Positions 35,337-45,444 of a stretch of DNA of 64,000 nucleotides are shown here, in pieces (the stretch's first letter is position 1; every line of letters begins with the position of its first letter). Origin of the DNA: Paludibacterium purpuratum (lineage in GTDB: Bacteria > Pseudomonadota > Gammaproteobacteria > Burkholderiales > Chromobacteriaceae); NCBI RefSeq assembly GCF_004363805.1, contig NZ_SNZP01000008.1:114063-178062 (forward strand). Reading direction: 5' to 3'. The notes beneath the pieces were generated by a model, which did no database searches, was not told the DNA's origin, and saw only the letters and a list, made by a program, of their open reading frames with translations. The translations under genes were made by a program, and so were the position numbers.

Positions 35337-36451
35337 TATTTTTCCCTTTTGTGCGACACACCCGACACCGTATCGACCGCATGATCGATACGCATGTCGT
35401 GCCACATGCGACGCAAATGGCGCAGCCGTTTAGGCGGCATTTCGCGTAACACGGTCCACTTCCGCAGTGCCGCCGGATCGGGATTGATGACCGGGTGGTA
35501 TTTGATGTCGTCGTGGAAGAACGGCGCAGCAGTCAGCACCGGGGTGGTTGCGCCGTTGACGTTGCCGAGCTCGGCGGCATTCTTGCCCGCCAACAAAAAA
35601 TTGACGAAGCGCTGCGCCAGCTCAGGGTGCGGCGCGGACACTGGAATGGCCATACTATCGATCGCCAGTTGGTTGCCCTCGCGCTGCAGCACATAGCCGA
35701 TGGTATACGGTCGGTGTTCGCGCTTGGCCGCCTCGCGTGCCTGATAGAACTCGGAAGAGAATCCCAACTGCACCCAGGCTTCGCCCGAGACCAGATCCTT
35801 CCAATAGTAGTTGCCGCCATAACCCGACCAGTATGGACGCGCGGCGGCGATCACCTCGCGCGCACGTTGATAGTCGTCGTCATTGGCGCTGTTCGGATCC
35901 AATCCAAGGTACATCAACGCCGCGGCAAACACGGTGCGCGGATTGTCCACGACGTTGACGTGCCCCTTGAGCTTGGCCAACACCTTCGGATCGAATACCG
36001 CCGACCAGCTATAAGGGTCGATATTCAGCTCGCGTAGCTTCTCGATGTTGTAGCCGACGACCGCCAACGACAGCGAGGCAGGCAAGGTATAGGTGCTGCC
36101 GAGGTCGTAGGCCGGATTGGCCAGGATCGGATTCAGATCGGCGGCATTGGGTAAACGGCTCTTGTCGAAAGGCTGCACCAGCTTGCGGCGCAGCAGCTCC
36201 GGCACGGTGAAGCTAGACGGGAAAACCACATCGACCGCCGGACCGCCACTGCTCAAGCGGGCCAACATCTCGTCGCCGTCTTCGTAAAAATCTTGATCGA
36301 CCTGACAGTGGCAACGCTGCTCGAAGCGCTCGATAAGCACATCCGGCAGGAAGTCGTGCCGGCTGTATAGATGCAGTACCGGCTGGGCCAGCGCCGACGC
36401 GCAGGACAGGAAAAGCAAGCAGGCGAGAGATCTCATGGACTTATTCGTCAT
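35336..36451 (-). CDS. Extracellular solute-binding protein, spermidine/putrescine (PotD/PotF) type
   Basis: Periplasmic substrate-binding protein of an ABC transporter. The 371-residue product begins MTNKSMRSLACLLFLSCASA (signal peptide) and then PVLHLYSRHDFLPDVLIERF, the family's start of the mature domain. PotD-like segments include AVDVVFPSSFTVPELLRRKL, SYGN-type positions near LNIDPYSWSAVFDPKVLAK, VNVVDNPRTVFAAALMYLG and IDSMAIPVSAPHPELAQRF. An alternative ATG lies at 36436. No permease or ATPase is nearby; it sits inside a dusA-rdgB-hemW operon. Substrate is inferred only from family. Confidence 0.85.
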   Translation of the reverse strand: MTNKSMRSLACLLFLSCASALAQPVLHLYSRHDFLPDVLIERFEQRCHCQVDQDFYEDGDEMLARLSSGGPAVDVVFPSSFTVPELLRRKLVQPFDKSRLPNAADLNPILANPAYDLGSTYTLPASLSLAVVGYNIEKLRELNIDPYSWSAVFDPKVLAKLKGHVNVVDNPRTVFAAALMYLGLDPNSANDDDYQRAREVIAAARPYWSGYGGNYYWKDLVSGEAWVQLGFSSEFYQAREAAKREHRPYTIGYVLQREGNQLAIDSMAIPVSAPHPELAQRFVNFLLAGKNAAELGNVNGATTPVLTAAPFFHDDIKYHPVINPDPAALRKWTVLREMPPKRLRHLRRMWHDMRIDHAVDTVSGVSHKREK

Positions 36452-37442
36452 GTGCCTCGGACAAGGTTCTGGAAACGCCGATTTCCGCCAATGCGCGCAG
36501 CAGCAAACCCGCATCGGCGCCTTCCAGGCATGCGGCGTCGGATAACATGCGTCGCCAGCGGCGCGCGCCTGGCATACCCTGGAACAGCCCGAGAATATGG
36601 CGGGCCAGGTTACGCAACTTATGCCCTTCGGCCAGCATGCGCTCGGCGTAAGGCACCAGCGCTTCGACCACCTCGGTGCGAGACAGCGGCGGCGCGGACT
36701 CGCCATAATAGCGCGTATCCCATGACGCCATCAGATAAGGATTATGATAGCCCTCGCGACCGACCATCACGCCATCTACATGGCGCAACTGCTCGTCGAT
36801 CTGCGTCAGCGTCTGCACGCCGCCATTGAGCAAAATCTCCAACTGAGGGAACTCGGCCTTGAGACGATGCACATAGTGATACTTCAGCGGCGGAACCTCG
36901 CGGTTTTCCTTCGGCGACAACCCCTTGAGAATGGCATTGCGCGCATGCACGATGAACGTGCCGCAGCCGGCCTCGGCCACCGTGGCGACGAAATCGCGCA
37001 CAAAGCCATATTCCTCGACGGCATCGATGCCGATACGATGCTTGACCGTCACATCGATGCCCACCGCGTCGCGCATGGCCTTGACGCAATCCGCCACCAA
37101 CGCCGACTCGGCCATCAGGCAGGCGCCGAACGCCCCCTTCTGCACCCGCTCCGACGGACAACCGACATTCAGGTTCACCTCGTCGTAGCCCCAGGATTCG
37201 GCCAGGCGCGCGCAATGCGCCAAATCTTGCGGCTCGCTGCCGCCCAGTTGCAAGGCCAACGGGTGCTCGGCCTCATCGAAGCGCAAATGGCGCTCGACAT
37301 CGCCATGCAGTAAAGCGCCGGTGGTGACCATCTCGGTATAAAGCCAAGTATGGCGGCTGATCAATCGGGCAAAGAAGCGATAATGGCGGTCGGTCCAGTC
37401 CAGCATCGGGGCGACGGACAGACGGCGGGAAGGCAATTTCAC
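36441..37442 (-). CDS. dusA: tRNA-dihydrouridine(20/20a) synthase
   Basis: Flavoenzyme reducing uridines in the tRNA D-loop. The GTG at 37442 (AAGGAAG site 5-11 bases upstream) gives 333 residues beginning MKLPSRRLSVAPMLDWTDRH, the family's usual start. TGALLHGDVERHLRF (about residue 47), the catalytic-Cys segment NVGCPSERVQKGAFGACLMA (about residue 94) and VKHRIGIDAVEEYGFVRDFV mark DusA. In-frame ATGs at 37502 and 37556 would add a non-conserved leader. Its last 11 bases overlap the binding-protein gene when that uses 36451. Confidence 0.92.
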   Translation of the reverse strand: MKLPSRRLSVAPMLDWTDRHYRFFARLISRHTWLYTEMVTTGALLHGDVERHLRFDEAEHPLALQLGGSEPQDLAHCARLAESWGYDEVNLNVGCPSERVQKGAFGACLMAESALVADCVKAMRDAVGIDVTVKHRIGIDAVEEYGFVRDFVATVAEAGCGTFIVHARNAILKGLSPKENREVPPLKYHYVHRLKAEFPQLEILLNGGVQTLTQIDEQLRHVDGVMVGREGYHNPYLMASWDTRYYGESAPPLSRTEVVEALVPYAERMLAEGHKLRNLARHILGLFQGMPGARRWRRMLSDAACLEGADAGLLLRALAEIGVSRTLSEAHDE

Positions 37443-37711
37443 GGGACTTCCTTGACTGGCGCGGCTTTCAGCGCCATTGACTGCAATCTTATTACAATTC
37501 ATTCCGGCTGATTTCCGCCCATTTTCGTCACTTTGGCACGACAAAGACTGCCACATTTTAGGGATCTCACGCTCATCCGGACTCTTTGCGGAACGGCCCC
37601 GCCACCTGGATGGCCATGATGACTAAGCATTTGAAAAAACGCAGAATTATCCTATTTCGCCCATACGCGGGTCAAGCGAAAGGGCAAGATAATCTTCCGC
37701 AAAGCCCGTCA

Positions 37712-38923
37712 TCAGCCTTTCAAACCCCGCTGCACCTGCCACGCCAATGGCAGGGTAAGCAGCAAAACGGCGGCCAGAGCCATCACCGCAACAGGCGCAC
37801 CGGCCATATCGCCCAGGCGGCCGAACAACACGGGGGACAACGCGCCGCCGCCGATGGTACCGGTATAGAACAGCGCGAAGGCATGATCTCGCTTGCTTCC
37901 CGCGCCGGCGAGCTCCGGCACCGTGCCATACAGCACCGAAGAGGTACCGTTCAAAGCTAAGCCGAGCAGCGGCAGCATGACCATCGTCCCAGTCAAGGAC
38001 AACCATAGCGCCAACAGGATCAGCAAGGAGGTAGCCGACTCCGTCAGCCATACCGTTTTCATCATGCCGATGCGCGCGCCCAGATAGCCGCAAAACAGCT
38101 TACCGAAAGCCCCGCCGACAAATAATAGCGAGAGCGCCAAGCCGATGCCGGCCGTGCCCGCTCCCTTACTTTTCAACAGGAAGGGCAGAAAGGTGAGAAA
38201 CCCCATCCGCACCGCGCTGTCCAGCGCGCCGGTCAGCAGCAGCGCACGCATCCCACTGGCCGAGCCCGGCCCTCCCGCGGCCTTCGCCGCCTTGGCCAGG
38301 CCAGGGCCGGTATCGCTGCGAACCGGAATGAGCCACCACAGCAAGCCTGCCGCGGCCAGGCCCAGCAAGCCCATCAAACTGACAGTGGTCCGCCAACTGG
38401 CCACCGTCAGCAACAGCCCCACCAGCGCCGGAATCAGCGTCTTGCCGATATCGCCGGCAAAATTATACTGCGCCAGCGCCTGTTTCCCCCCGCCCCCACC
38501 CTCATGGGCATCGGCGACCAGGGAAGCGGCTAGCGGATGCTGGACGCTGGCGCCCAGGCCGCCCAGCAACAGGGCGACCAGCAGAACCGCCATACCGCCG
38601 GCCTGGCCGGCGATCAAATAGGCGATGCCGGCCAGCGCCGTCCCCGCCACCAACATGCGCGCCCGTCCCCAGTGTCTCGCCGCTCGGCTGGCCAACAACT
38701 GAAAGCCGGCCATCATCCCCGAATAGCTGCCGCGTAGCAGGCCAATCTGTGCGTAGCCGATGCCGAATTGCGCCTGCCAGATCGGCAACAGCACATAGAT
38801 CAAATCGGTCAGTCCATCATGCACCGCATGGGCGCCTGAGGCCGCCAGCAAGGAACGGGAACGACGAGATGCCTCGGCGGCAGCCGATTCGGGGGCGAAT
38901 GCAGCACTTCTCGGATCGTTCAT
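37712..38923 (-). CDS. MFS transporter (fosmidomycin-resistance-like family)
   Basis: A 403-residue major-facilitator membrane protein with 12 predicted helices and a hydrophilic N-terminus of about 25 residues. The first helix region (GAHAVHDGLTDLIYVLLPIW, about residues 30-49) resembles Fsr-type drug exporters. LLRGSYSGMMAGFQLLASR and the loop before helix 3 follow. Substrate cannot be read. A perfect 10-bp inverted repeat 50 bp upstream (38973-39007) may be the operator for its control. No adjacent regulator gene. Confidence 0.8.
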   Translation of the reverse strand: MNDPRSAAFAPESAAAEASRRSRSLLAASGAHAVHDGLTDLIYVLLPIWQAQFGIGYAQIGLLRGSYSGMMAGFQLLASRAARHWGRARMLVAGTALAGIAYLIAGQAGGMAVLLVALLLGGLGASVQHPLAASLVADAHEGGGGGKQALAQYNFAGDIGKTLIPALVGLLLTVASWRTTVSLMGLLGLAAAGLLWWLIPVRSDTGPGLAKAAKAAGGPGSASGMRALLLTGALDSAVRMGFLTFLPFLLKSKGAGTAGIGLALSLLFVGGAFGKLFCGYLGARIGMMKTVWLTESATSLLILLALWLSLTGTMVMLPLLGLALNGTSSVLYGTVPELAGAGSKRDHAFALFYTGTIGGGALSPVLFGRLGDMAGAPVAVMALAAVLLLTLPLAWQVQRGLKG

Positions 38924-38972
38924 TGGCGTGTATCACATTCCGGCGCCGCCGGCTGTCAAAATGGCTATTTTT

Positions 38973-39007
38973 TATAAAATGCAATGACAACAAGTTGGCA
39001 TTTTATA
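38973..39007. promoter_or_regulatory. Inverted repeat upstream of the MFS gene
   Basis: TATAAAATGC and GCATTTTATA form a perfect 10-bp inverted repeat around a 15-nt spacer, 50 bp before the MFS start. The arms are AT-rich and overlap likely -10 sequences, as expected of a repressor operator; it could equally be a weak stem-loop. Confidence 0.5.
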
Positions 39008-39053
39008 ATGATTGCGGATCTTAATGGCCGATTGCCGTCGATTTTTCAAACAA

Positions 39054-39084
39054 AGGGCCAGACGTTTTATCAACGTCCGGCCCT
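39054..39084 (-). terminator. Rho-independent terminator at the end of the cyo operon
   Basis: AGGGCCAGACGTT pairs with AACGTCCGGCCCT (one internal A-C mismatch) around a 5-nt loop. In the minus sense TTTGTTTG follows, 28 bases past the cyoE stop. Confidence 0.85.
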
Positions 39085-39111
39085 GGTGTGGCGCTGGAGA
39101 GGCGGCGGAGA

Positions 39112-40011
39112 TCAGACGACGACGAGCCCACCCATGGCGTGCGGCTGGCCATCGAGCGCCATCATCACCGACAACGCGGTAATGGTGATGATGGAAAAGA
39201 AGAACACCTTGCGCGCCCAGACCCGTTCATCCACGCTTTGGCGGTAACCCGCGAGCGCCATCTTCAGCCACCACAGACTGGTGGCGCAAGCCACCGCCAG
39301 ATAGCCGTAGCCGGCATACCCGCCAACCGCCAGCATAACGGTGGCCACGGCGAACGCCAGGATGTAGAGCACGATCTGCTGTTTGGCCCGATCGATGCCC
39401 TTCACCACCGGTAACACCGGGATGCGCGCCGCCTGGTAATCCTGCAGGCGGAAGATGGCAATAGCATAGGAATGCGGCATCTGCCATAAGCTGAACATGC
39501 ACAGCAGAATCAGCGCTCCGCTATCGAAACGGCCAGTCACCGCACAATAGCCGGCCACCGGCGGCACGGCACCGGACAAGCTTCCGACTAGCGTGCCGTA
39601 AACCGAGCGGCGCTTCATATACAGGCTATAGACGCCGACATAGACCGCGAAACCGAACAGCGCACAGGCAAAAGCCAGCGGATTGGCGCCAAACCACAGC
39701 AGTGCGAAACCGGCGATGCCTAACACGCCGCCATGCGCCAGCGCGGCCTTGCGGCTCATGACGCCGGTGACCAGCACGCGCGTGCGGGTGCGTGCCATCC
39801 TGGCGTCGATATCGCTGTCGATGCAGTTGTTGAAAGCGCAACCGGAGGCCACCACCAGCGATAACCCCGCCAGGGTGGCCAGCATCAGCGCCCAGTCGAT
39901 GCGCCCCTGCGCCGCCAGCAGAAACCCGCCGGCAGCCGAAATCAGGTTGCCGAACAGGATGCCGGGTTTGACGACCAGCCAATAGCGTTTGAGCTTCAAC
40001 GCCGGCCTCAC
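39112..40011 (-). CDS. cyoE: Protoheme IX farnesyltransferase (heme O synthase)
   Basis: Adds a farnesyl group to heme b to make heme O for the bo3 oxidase; polytopic inner-membrane prenyltransferase. With the GTG at 40011 the protein is 299 residues and begins [20 protein letters not shown]. The prenyltransferase motif [18 protein letters not shown] (about residues 61-78) and the second loop [20 protein letters not shown] are intact. The GTG overlaps the cyoD stop (GTGA); a TTG at 39999 is the alternative start. Confidence 0.95.
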   Translation of the reverse strand: MRPALKLKRYWLVVKPGILFGNLISAAGGFLLAAQGRIDWALMLATLAGLSLVVASGCAFNNCIDSDIDARMARTRTRVLVTGVMSRKAALAHGGVLGIAGFALLWFGANPLAFACALFGFAVYVGVYSLYMKRRSVYGTLVGSLSGAVPPVAGYCAVTGRFDSGALILLCMFSLWQMPHSYAIAIFRLQDYQAARIPVLPVVKGIDRAKQQIVLYILAFAVATVMLAVGGYAGYGYLAVACATSLWWLKMALAGYRQSVDERVWARKVFFFSIITITALSVMMALDGQPHAMGGLVVV

Positions 40012-40343
40012 TCGACCGCACGCATCATCAGCACGTCGGCGGAGGTGATGATCCACACCGACAGGCCGACCAGCATCACGATGATCATGGCCGTGAAGAT
40101 GAAAGAGAACGTGTTGAGCTTGCCTTGGGCATCGCGCAAATGGAGGTGCAGGAAATACTTCAGATGCACCAGAATCTGCACCACCGCCAACACGAAGATG
40201 CCCACCGTCGCCGCCTGGCGGGTAAAGTTGCCGCTCATCACCATCCAGAATGGGATCGCCGTCAGCACCACCGACAGGGCAAACCCCACCAGATAGCTTT
40301 TGACGCTGCCGTGGTCGGCGGCGTGTTCATGTGCGTGACTCAT
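40008..40343 (-). CDS. cyoD: Cytochrome bo3 quinol oxidase subunit IV
   Basis: Small three-helix subunit that stabilises CuB assembly in the oxidase. The 111-residue product begins [20 protein letters not shown], with helices at about residues 19-39, 47-66 and 80-102 and the conserved [13 protein letters not shown] segment. The ATG at 40343 shares a base with the cyoC stop (TGATG). An upstream ATG (40493) would overlap cyoC extensively and was rejected. Confidence 0.95.
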   Translation of the reverse strand: MSHAHEHAADHGSVKSYLVGFALSVVLTAIPFWMVMSGNFTRQAATVGIFVLAVVQILVHLKYFLHLHLRDAQGKLNTFSFIFTAMIIVMLVGLSVWIITSADVLMMRAVE

Positions 40344-40948
40344 CACAGGACTCCCTTCAAGTACACCACAGTGAAGACGCAGATCCAGACGATGTCGAGG
40401 AAGTGCCAGAACAGGCTCAGGCAGTTCAGCCGGGTCAATGCGCGGCCGGTCAAGCCCGTCTTGATCACTTCGAACATCATCACCGCCATCCACAGCAGAC
40501 CGGCGGTCACGTGCAGGCCGTGCAGGCCGACCAAACCGAAGAACGACGACAGGAAGGCACTGACGTTCGGGCCGTTACCCTCGGCGATCAGGTGATGGAA
40601 TTCGTTGACTTCCATGCCGATAAAGGCGGCGCCGAACAGGAAGGTCACCGCCAGCCACGCCAATACGCCGCGCTTGTGGCCCTGATGGCCGGCTATCATG
40701 GCGAAGCCGTAGGTGATACTGGACAGCAACAACGCCGCGGTCTCCAACAGCACGTAAGGCAGCTCGAAGATGTCCTTACCCGACACGCCGCCGGCGGTAT
40801 TGCGATACAACACCGCATAGGAAGCAAAGGCGGTAGCGAACAAGATGCAGTCGGTCATCAGGTAGAACCAGAAACCGAGTACTTTCTGCTCGCCGCTATC
40901 GTGGTGCGCGTGGCCGTCATGGCCGAGCGCTTGATTTAAACTAGTCAT
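40343..40948 (-). CDS. cyoC: Cytochrome bo3 quinol oxidase subunit III
   Basis: Five-helix membrane subunit, 201 residues. It begins [20 protein letters not shown], with a His-rich N-terminus, followed by [20 protein letters not shown] and [19 protein letters not shown] (the conserved helix with the acidic residue E near position 69). [20 protein letters not shown] at about residues 139-158 is typical. It lies 15 bp after the cyoB stop. Confidence 0.96.
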   Translation of the reverse strand: MTSLNQALGHDGHAHHDSGEQKVLGFWFYLMTDCILFATAFASYAVLYRNTAGGVSGKDIFELPYVLLETAALLLSSITYGFAMIAGHQGHKRGVLAWLAVTFLFGAAFIGMEVNEFHHLIAEGNGPNVSAFLSSFFGLVGLHGLHVTAGLLWMAVMMFEVIKTGLTGRALTRLNCLSLFWHFLDIVWICVFTVVYLKGVL

Positions 40949-40963
40949 GGTTACTCCTAGCCC

Positions 40964-43009
40964 TTACACCAAGGTGGCCGGTTCGACGTCGCTGCTGCGC
41001 TTAGGCTCAGGGACGCGTTCGCTATAGGCATCCACGTCGATACCGATGCGTTCGAAGCGCTCGCGCTCGATGGCCTCGATTTCATCCGGTTGCACGTAGT
41101 AGTCCAGGTTGTCGTCGAAAGCGCGAACCAGCATGCTGCCGACGATGCCGACCAGGCCGGCGGCCGCCAGCCACCAGATATGCCAGATCAACGCAAACCC
41201 TAGAATCGTGGTGAAGCCGCCGATGGCCACACCGACGCCGGTATTCCTCGGCATATGGATCGGTTCGTAGGACGTCGGCACCTGGTAGGCGATCCCCTTT
41301 TCCTTCATGTCGGTGAAGGCGTCGATATCATGCACGACCGGCAACTTGGCGAAGTTGTAGAACGGCGGCGGCGATGAAGTCGACCATTCCAGCGTATGGC
41401 CGTTCCATGGGTCGCCATTCACGTCGAGCGCCTTCTTGCGATCGCGCAGGCTGACGGCGATCTGCAGCAACTGGCAGGCAATGCCGCACGCGACCAACAC
41501 CGCGCCGACGCAGGCCAAGTACAGCCATGGCGTCCAAGCCGGATTGTCGGTGTGGTTCAGACGACGGGTCATGCCGAGGAAGCCCAGCACGTACAACGGC
41601 ATGAAGGCGAAGTAGAAACCGGACTGCCAGAACCAGAATGCGGCCTTGCCCAACCGTTCGTTCAGCTTGAAGCCGAACACCTTGGGGAACCAGAAGGTGA
41701 AGCCGGCCAGGTAACCGAACACGGCGCCGCCGATGATGGTGTTATGGAAATGGGCGATCAGGAACAGGCTGTTGTGCAGCATGAAATCGGCGCCCGGCAC
41801 CGCCATCAGCACACCGGTCATACCGCCGATGGAAAAGGTCACCATGAAACCCAGCGTCCAGAAGATCGGCGTTTCGAAGCGCAGCCGGCCGCGGTAAATG
41901 GTGAACAGCCAATTGAACAACTTCACCCCGGTCGGCACCGAGATCACCATGGTCGCAATGCCGAAGAAGGCGTTGACGTTGGCACCCGAGCCCATGGTGA
42001 AGAAGTGGTGCAGCCAGACCATGAAGCCCAACACCGAAATCACGCCGCTGGCGATGATCATCGAGGTATGGCCGAACAAGCGCTTACCGGTGAAGGTGGA
42101 CACCACTTCGGAGAAGATGCCGAAGGCCGGCAGCACCAGGATGTAGACCTCGGGGTGGCCCCAGGCCCAGAACAGGTTCAGATACATCATGGCGTTGCCG
42201 CCCGCTTCCGAGGTAAAGAAGTGGAAGCCGAGGTAGCGGTCGAGCGACAGCATCGCCAGTGCACCGGTCAGGATCGGGAACGAGGCGACGATCAGCACGT
42301 TGGCCCAAGTGCAGGTCCAGGTGAAGATCGGCATCTGCATCAGCTTCATGCCCGGCGCTCGCATCTTGATCACGGTGACCAGGAAGTTGATCGCCGTGAG
42401 CGTGGTGCCGATGCCGGAAATCTGCAGCGCCCAGGTATAGTAGTCGACCCCGACGTCGGGGCTGAAGCCCAACTCCGACAGCGGCGGATAGGCAACCCAG
42501 CCGGTGCGAGCGAAGTTACCCACGCCAAGCGATAGGTTGACCAGAATCACCGCCGAGGTCAGCAGCCAGAAGCTCAGCGAGTTCAAGAACGGAAAGGCCA
42601 CGTCGCGCGCACCGATCTGCAGCGGCAGCACGATGTTCATCAGCCCGGTCATGAACGGCATCGCCATGAAGATGATCATGATCACACCGTGGGCGGTGAA
42701 GATCTGGTCATAGTGTTCAGGGGGGAAAACGCCGAGGTGGCCACCGGTGGCCATGGCCAGTTGGGCGCGCATCATCAGTGCGTCGGCAAAGCCGCGCAGC
42801 AACATGATCATCGCCACAATGATGTACATCACGCCGATTTTCTTGTGGTCGACCGAGGTGAGCCACTCTTTCCACAAGTAGCCCCACTTGCCGTACTTGG
42901 TGATTAGCGCCATCAGCGCCAGCCCGACGAGGCCGGCGCCGGAAAGCGCGCCCATGATGATGGGCTCGTGATAGGGAATGGCGTCGAGAGTCAGTTTACC
43001 GAGCAACAT
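40964..43009 (-). CDS. cyoB: Cytochrome bo3 quinol oxidase subunit I
   Basis: Catalytic heme-copper subunit that reduces oxygen to water and pumps protons. The 681-residue product begins [20 protein letters not shown]. It contains the ubiquinone-site segment [17 protein letters not shown] (about residues 67-83; R71/D75 in E. coli numbering), [20 protein letters not shown] (heme ligand His), the CuB His-Tyr segment [17 protein letters not shown] (about residue 282) and [13 protein letters not shown]. The ATG at 43009 shares a base with the cyoA stop (TGATG). Confidence 0.98.
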   Translation of the reverse strand: MLLGKLTLDAIPYHEPIIMGALSGAGLVGLALMALITKYGKWGYLWKEWLTSVDHKKIGVMYIIVAMIMLLRGFADALMMRAQLAMATGGHLGVFPPEHYDQIFTAHGVIMIIFMAMPFMTGLMNIVLPLQIGARDVAFPFLNSLSFWLLTSAVILVNLSLGVGNFARTGWVAYPPLSELGFSPDVGVDYYTWALQISGIGTTLTAINFLVTVIKMRAPGMKLMQMPIFTWTCTWANVLIVASFPILTGALAMLSLDRYLGFHFFTSEAGGNAMMYLNLFWAWGHPEVYILVLPAFGIFSEVVSTFTGKRLFGHTSMIIASGVISVLGFMVWLHHFFTMGSGANVNAFFGIATMVISVPTGVKLFNWLFTIYRGRLRFETPIFWTLGFMVTFSIGGMTGVLMAVPGADFMLHNSLFLIAHFHNTIIGGAVFGYLAGFTFWFPKVFGFKLNERLGKAAFWFWQSGFYFAFMPLYVLGFLGMTRRLNHTDNPAWTPWLYLACVGAVLVACGIACQLLQIAVSLRDRKKALDVNGDPWNGHTLEWSTSSPPPFYNFAKLPVVHDIDAFTDMKEKGIAYQVPTSYEPIHMPRNTGVGVAIGGFTTILGFALIWHIWWLAAAGLVGIVGSMLVRAFDDNLDYYVQPDEIEAIERERFERIGIDVDAYSERVPEPKRSSDVEPATLV

Positions 43010-43947
43010 CAATTCACACTCCTTGCTGCCGCCGGGGCGCATAGACGCTTGGTCAGCGCGGCCAGCTTGATATCATCGTCAGACAGGGCGAGCGAGGTTC
43101 GGCCCGCCATGTACTTATGCACGACGGCATCGAACAATTGCGGGGTCGGGGCGACATAGTACGCCACGGCATGGTTCTCGCTGGGCACGGCCAATCTGCG
43201 GTAAGCGTCGACGTCCAGAGGCTTGGCGTTGGCGCGAACTTGCGCGACCCACTTGTCGAAATCGGCCGGGGTCGAGGTGGCGACGGCATCGAATTTCATA
43301 CCGGAAAAACCGGCGCCGCTGTAATTGGCCGAAAACCCCTTGTACGTCCCCGCCTCGTCGGCGATCAGGTGCAGTTGGGTCTGCATGCCGGCCATGGCGT
43401 AGATCTGCCCGCCCAATTGCGGGATAAAGAACGAGTTCATCACCGTGTCGGAGGTAATGCGGAAATCCACCGGCACATCCTTGGGGAAAGCGATCTGATT
43501 GACAGTGGCGATATTCAGCTCGGGATAGATGAACAGCCATTTCCAGTTCAGCGCCACCACCTCGATCTTCACCGGCTTTTTGTCGGAAGAGAGCGGACGG
43601 TACGGATCGAGTTGGTGCGTGGTGCGCCAAGTCAGTACGGCCAGGAAAGAAACGATGACGATCGGAATCAGCCAGACCACCACTTCAAGCTTGGTGGAAT
43701 GCGCCCACTTCGGGGTGTAGGTGGCGTTGGCGTTGCTGGCGCGATACTTCCAGGCAAACACCAGGGTCAGGACGATGACCGGCACCACGACCAACAGCAT
43801 CAGCAGGGTTGCCGTAATGATCAGGGACTTCTCGTCGGCCGCGATCCGGCCCTTCGGGTCAAGGATACCGCCTTGACAACCAGAGAGCAGGGCAAGCGCA
43901 AAGGGCGAGAGCCACCGCAACAGGCGGGGGGGGCTACAGTTTCTCAT
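43009..43947 (-). CDS. cyoA: Cytochrome bo3 quinol oxidase subunit II
   Basis: Periplasmic-facing subunit with two membrane helices; in quinol oxidases the CuA site is lost. The 312-residue product has a lipoprotein signal ending ALLSGC at residue 24, then helices at about residues 45-66 and 88-107. [20 protein letters not shown] (about residues 132-151) and GVSANYS-like [18 protein letters not shown] follow. No CuA cysteines are seen (a normal quinol-oxidase trait). First gene of the cyo operon, with the promoter region at 43948-44720. Confidence 0.97.
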   Translation of the reverse strand: MRNCSPPRLLRWLSPFALALLSGCQGGILDPKGRIAADEKSLIITATLLMLLVVVPVIVLTLVFAWKYRASNANATYTPKWAHSTKLEVVVWLIPIVIVSFLAVLTWRTTHQLDPYRPLSSDKKPVKIEVVALNWKWLFIYPELNIATVNQIAFPKDVPVDFRITSDTVMNSFFIPQLGGQIYAMAGMQTQLHLIADEAGTYKGFSANYSGAGFSGMKFDAVATSTPADFDKWVAQVRANAKPLDVDAYRRLAVPSENHAVAYYVAPTPQLFDAVVHKYMAGRTSLALSDDDIKLAALTKRLCAPAAARSVN

Positions 43948-44720
43948 CTTGCGACTTCACAGGTTAAAAAAAACTTTTGACGCGGGGCACAGAGCCCAGC
44001 GCGCCAGAACCTGGCCGGACCGCGGGCTTTGTCGTTTGCTTCCCAGGGGACTCAGCGGTGGCGTGACTCCTAATCGAACCCGCCGCCGCGCTATTCTTGT
44101 TATCCGGTTCCCGGCGTTGTGTGGACGCCTGGTGATGTTGGATCGGAACGTGTCTCCGACGTTCTCGAAATGATGACGTGACAGCAGAAAATTCACTGCT
44201 CGGCGCGAGCGGTGACGTAACAATTTGCTACAGGCATTTCGGCAAACACGAACATCCCGCGACAGCCGTCCGGCTTGCTAGCAAGCCACTTTCCCCATTT
44301 GACACTGTCGTGATATAAACACCGGTTTGTCGCGTATTAACTCAGTTCTAACTAGTCGGATCAAGAGCACGCTGTCTGTCGATTAGGGAAAAATCCGCAT
44401 TTCCAGCAAGAATATTGATGCGCGTCAACGACAAAATCCCCACAAAATCGTAGCAGCCCCAAGCCTTTGGCGCACTTGTCGGACAAAAAATTCCGGCCGT
44501 TGCAATTTGTTACATTTCCATTGAACACTTTTGTTGCGTCGCCGCACCTAGCGGCTGTCGACGGCTTTTTACGGATCGCGCCGACCCGCCAAATGGCGCG
44601 ACGAATGCCCTGCCTTCGCCCGGCTGAGCGAATATTCCGTAGGCATTTATCTTCCGCAACGGTTGAGCCGATACGTCACACGCGCGATACTTGCAGGGTT
44701 TGCAATGCCTGGAGCAAGAA
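43948..44720. other. 773-bp divergent regulatory region between cyo and the two-component system
   Basis: No convincing gene was found on either strand; the short reading frames lack initiation sites and conserved composition. It must contain the cyoABCDE and response-regulator promoters. An FNR-type half-match is at 44415-44428. Small hairpins (GAACGT/ACGTTC at about 44137-44164) have no T-run. The left 200 bases look like decayed coding sequence but cannot be assigned. Confidence 0.5.
44415..44428. promoter_or_regulatory. Possible FNR/Anr-type box in the cyo/two-component intergenic region
   Basis: TTGAT-GCGC-GTCAA is one base from TTGAT-N4-ATCAA. It lies about 470 bp from the cyoA start and 290 bp from the response-regulator start. 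Oxygen regulation of cyo makes it plausible, but the distance is large. Confidence 0.35.
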
Positions 44721-45437
44721 ATGGCCCACCGCGTGGTGTTTGTCGAAGACGATCCGGAACTGGCCGGCCTGATCGGCGACTTCCTGTCCCGCCATGAAAT
44801 GGATGTGGTGGTGGACTCGCGCGGCGATACCGCGATGGACACCATCGCGCGCGAAAACCCGGATCTGGTGCTGCTCGATATCATGCTGCCCGGCAAAGAT
44901 GGTCTGACCATTTGCCGCGAACTGCGCCCGCAATTCCACGGCCCGATCGTAATGCTGACCTCGCTTGACAGCGACATGAATCAGATTCTCGGCCTCGAAC
45001 TCGGTGCCAACGACTACATTCTCAAAACCACGCCGCCCTCGGTGTTGGTGGCCCGGCTACGCGCCCAGTTGCGCCATTCCGGTAGCGCGATGGCCGCACC
45101 GTCGGAGCCGGCGGCGACTTTGCCGCAAAAGCGCATCTTCGGCCAACTGACCATCGACCCGGTCAACCGCGACGTCTGGCTGACCGGCGAGCAAATCGTG
45201 CTATCGACCTCGGACTTCGACCTGTTATGGCTACTGGCGAGCCATGCCGGCGAAATCCAGAAACGCGAGACCCTACTGAAATCGCTGCGCGGCGTCAGCT
45301 ACGACGGTCTGGATCGCAGTATCGACGTGGCGATTTCGCGTTTACGCAAGAAACTGGGCGACAACCCCAACGAACCGTTCCGTATCAAGACCGTACGCAA
45401 CAAGGGTTACTTGTTCTCGTTGTCCGGCTGGGAGTGA
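44721..45437 (+). CDS. OmpR-family response regulator (RstA-like)
   Basis: DNA-binding response regulator of a two-component system, 238 residues. The receiver domain (MAHRVVFVEDDPELAGLIGD, with the phospho-Asp in DLVLLDIMLPGKDGL at about residue 53 and the K switch in NDYILKTTPP) is followed by a winged-helix domain (LTIDPVNRDVWLTGEQIVLS and DRSIDVAISRLRKKLGDNPN). The ATG at 44721 follows GGAG by six bases and begins the receiver. Adjacent sensor kinase 7 bp downstream. Overall resembles RstA more than other OmpR members; the regulon is unknown. Confidence 0.9.
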   Translation: MAHRVVFVEDDPELAGLIGDFLSRHEMDVVVDSRGDTAMDTIARENPDLVLLDIMLPGKDGLTICRELRPQFHGPIVMLTSLDSDMNQILGLELGANDYILKTTPPSVLVARLRAQLRHSGSAMAAPSEPAATLPQKRIFGQLTIDPVNRDVWLTGEQIVLSTSDFDLLWLLASHAGEIQKRETLLKSLRGVSYDGLDRSIDVAISRLRKKLGDNPNEPFRIKTVRNKGYLFSLSGWE

Positions 45438-45444
45438 GCGCACG

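Noticed and set aside
41396..42535. Plus-strand frame opposite cyoB
   Set aside because: Shadow of cyoB; no start signals or domains.
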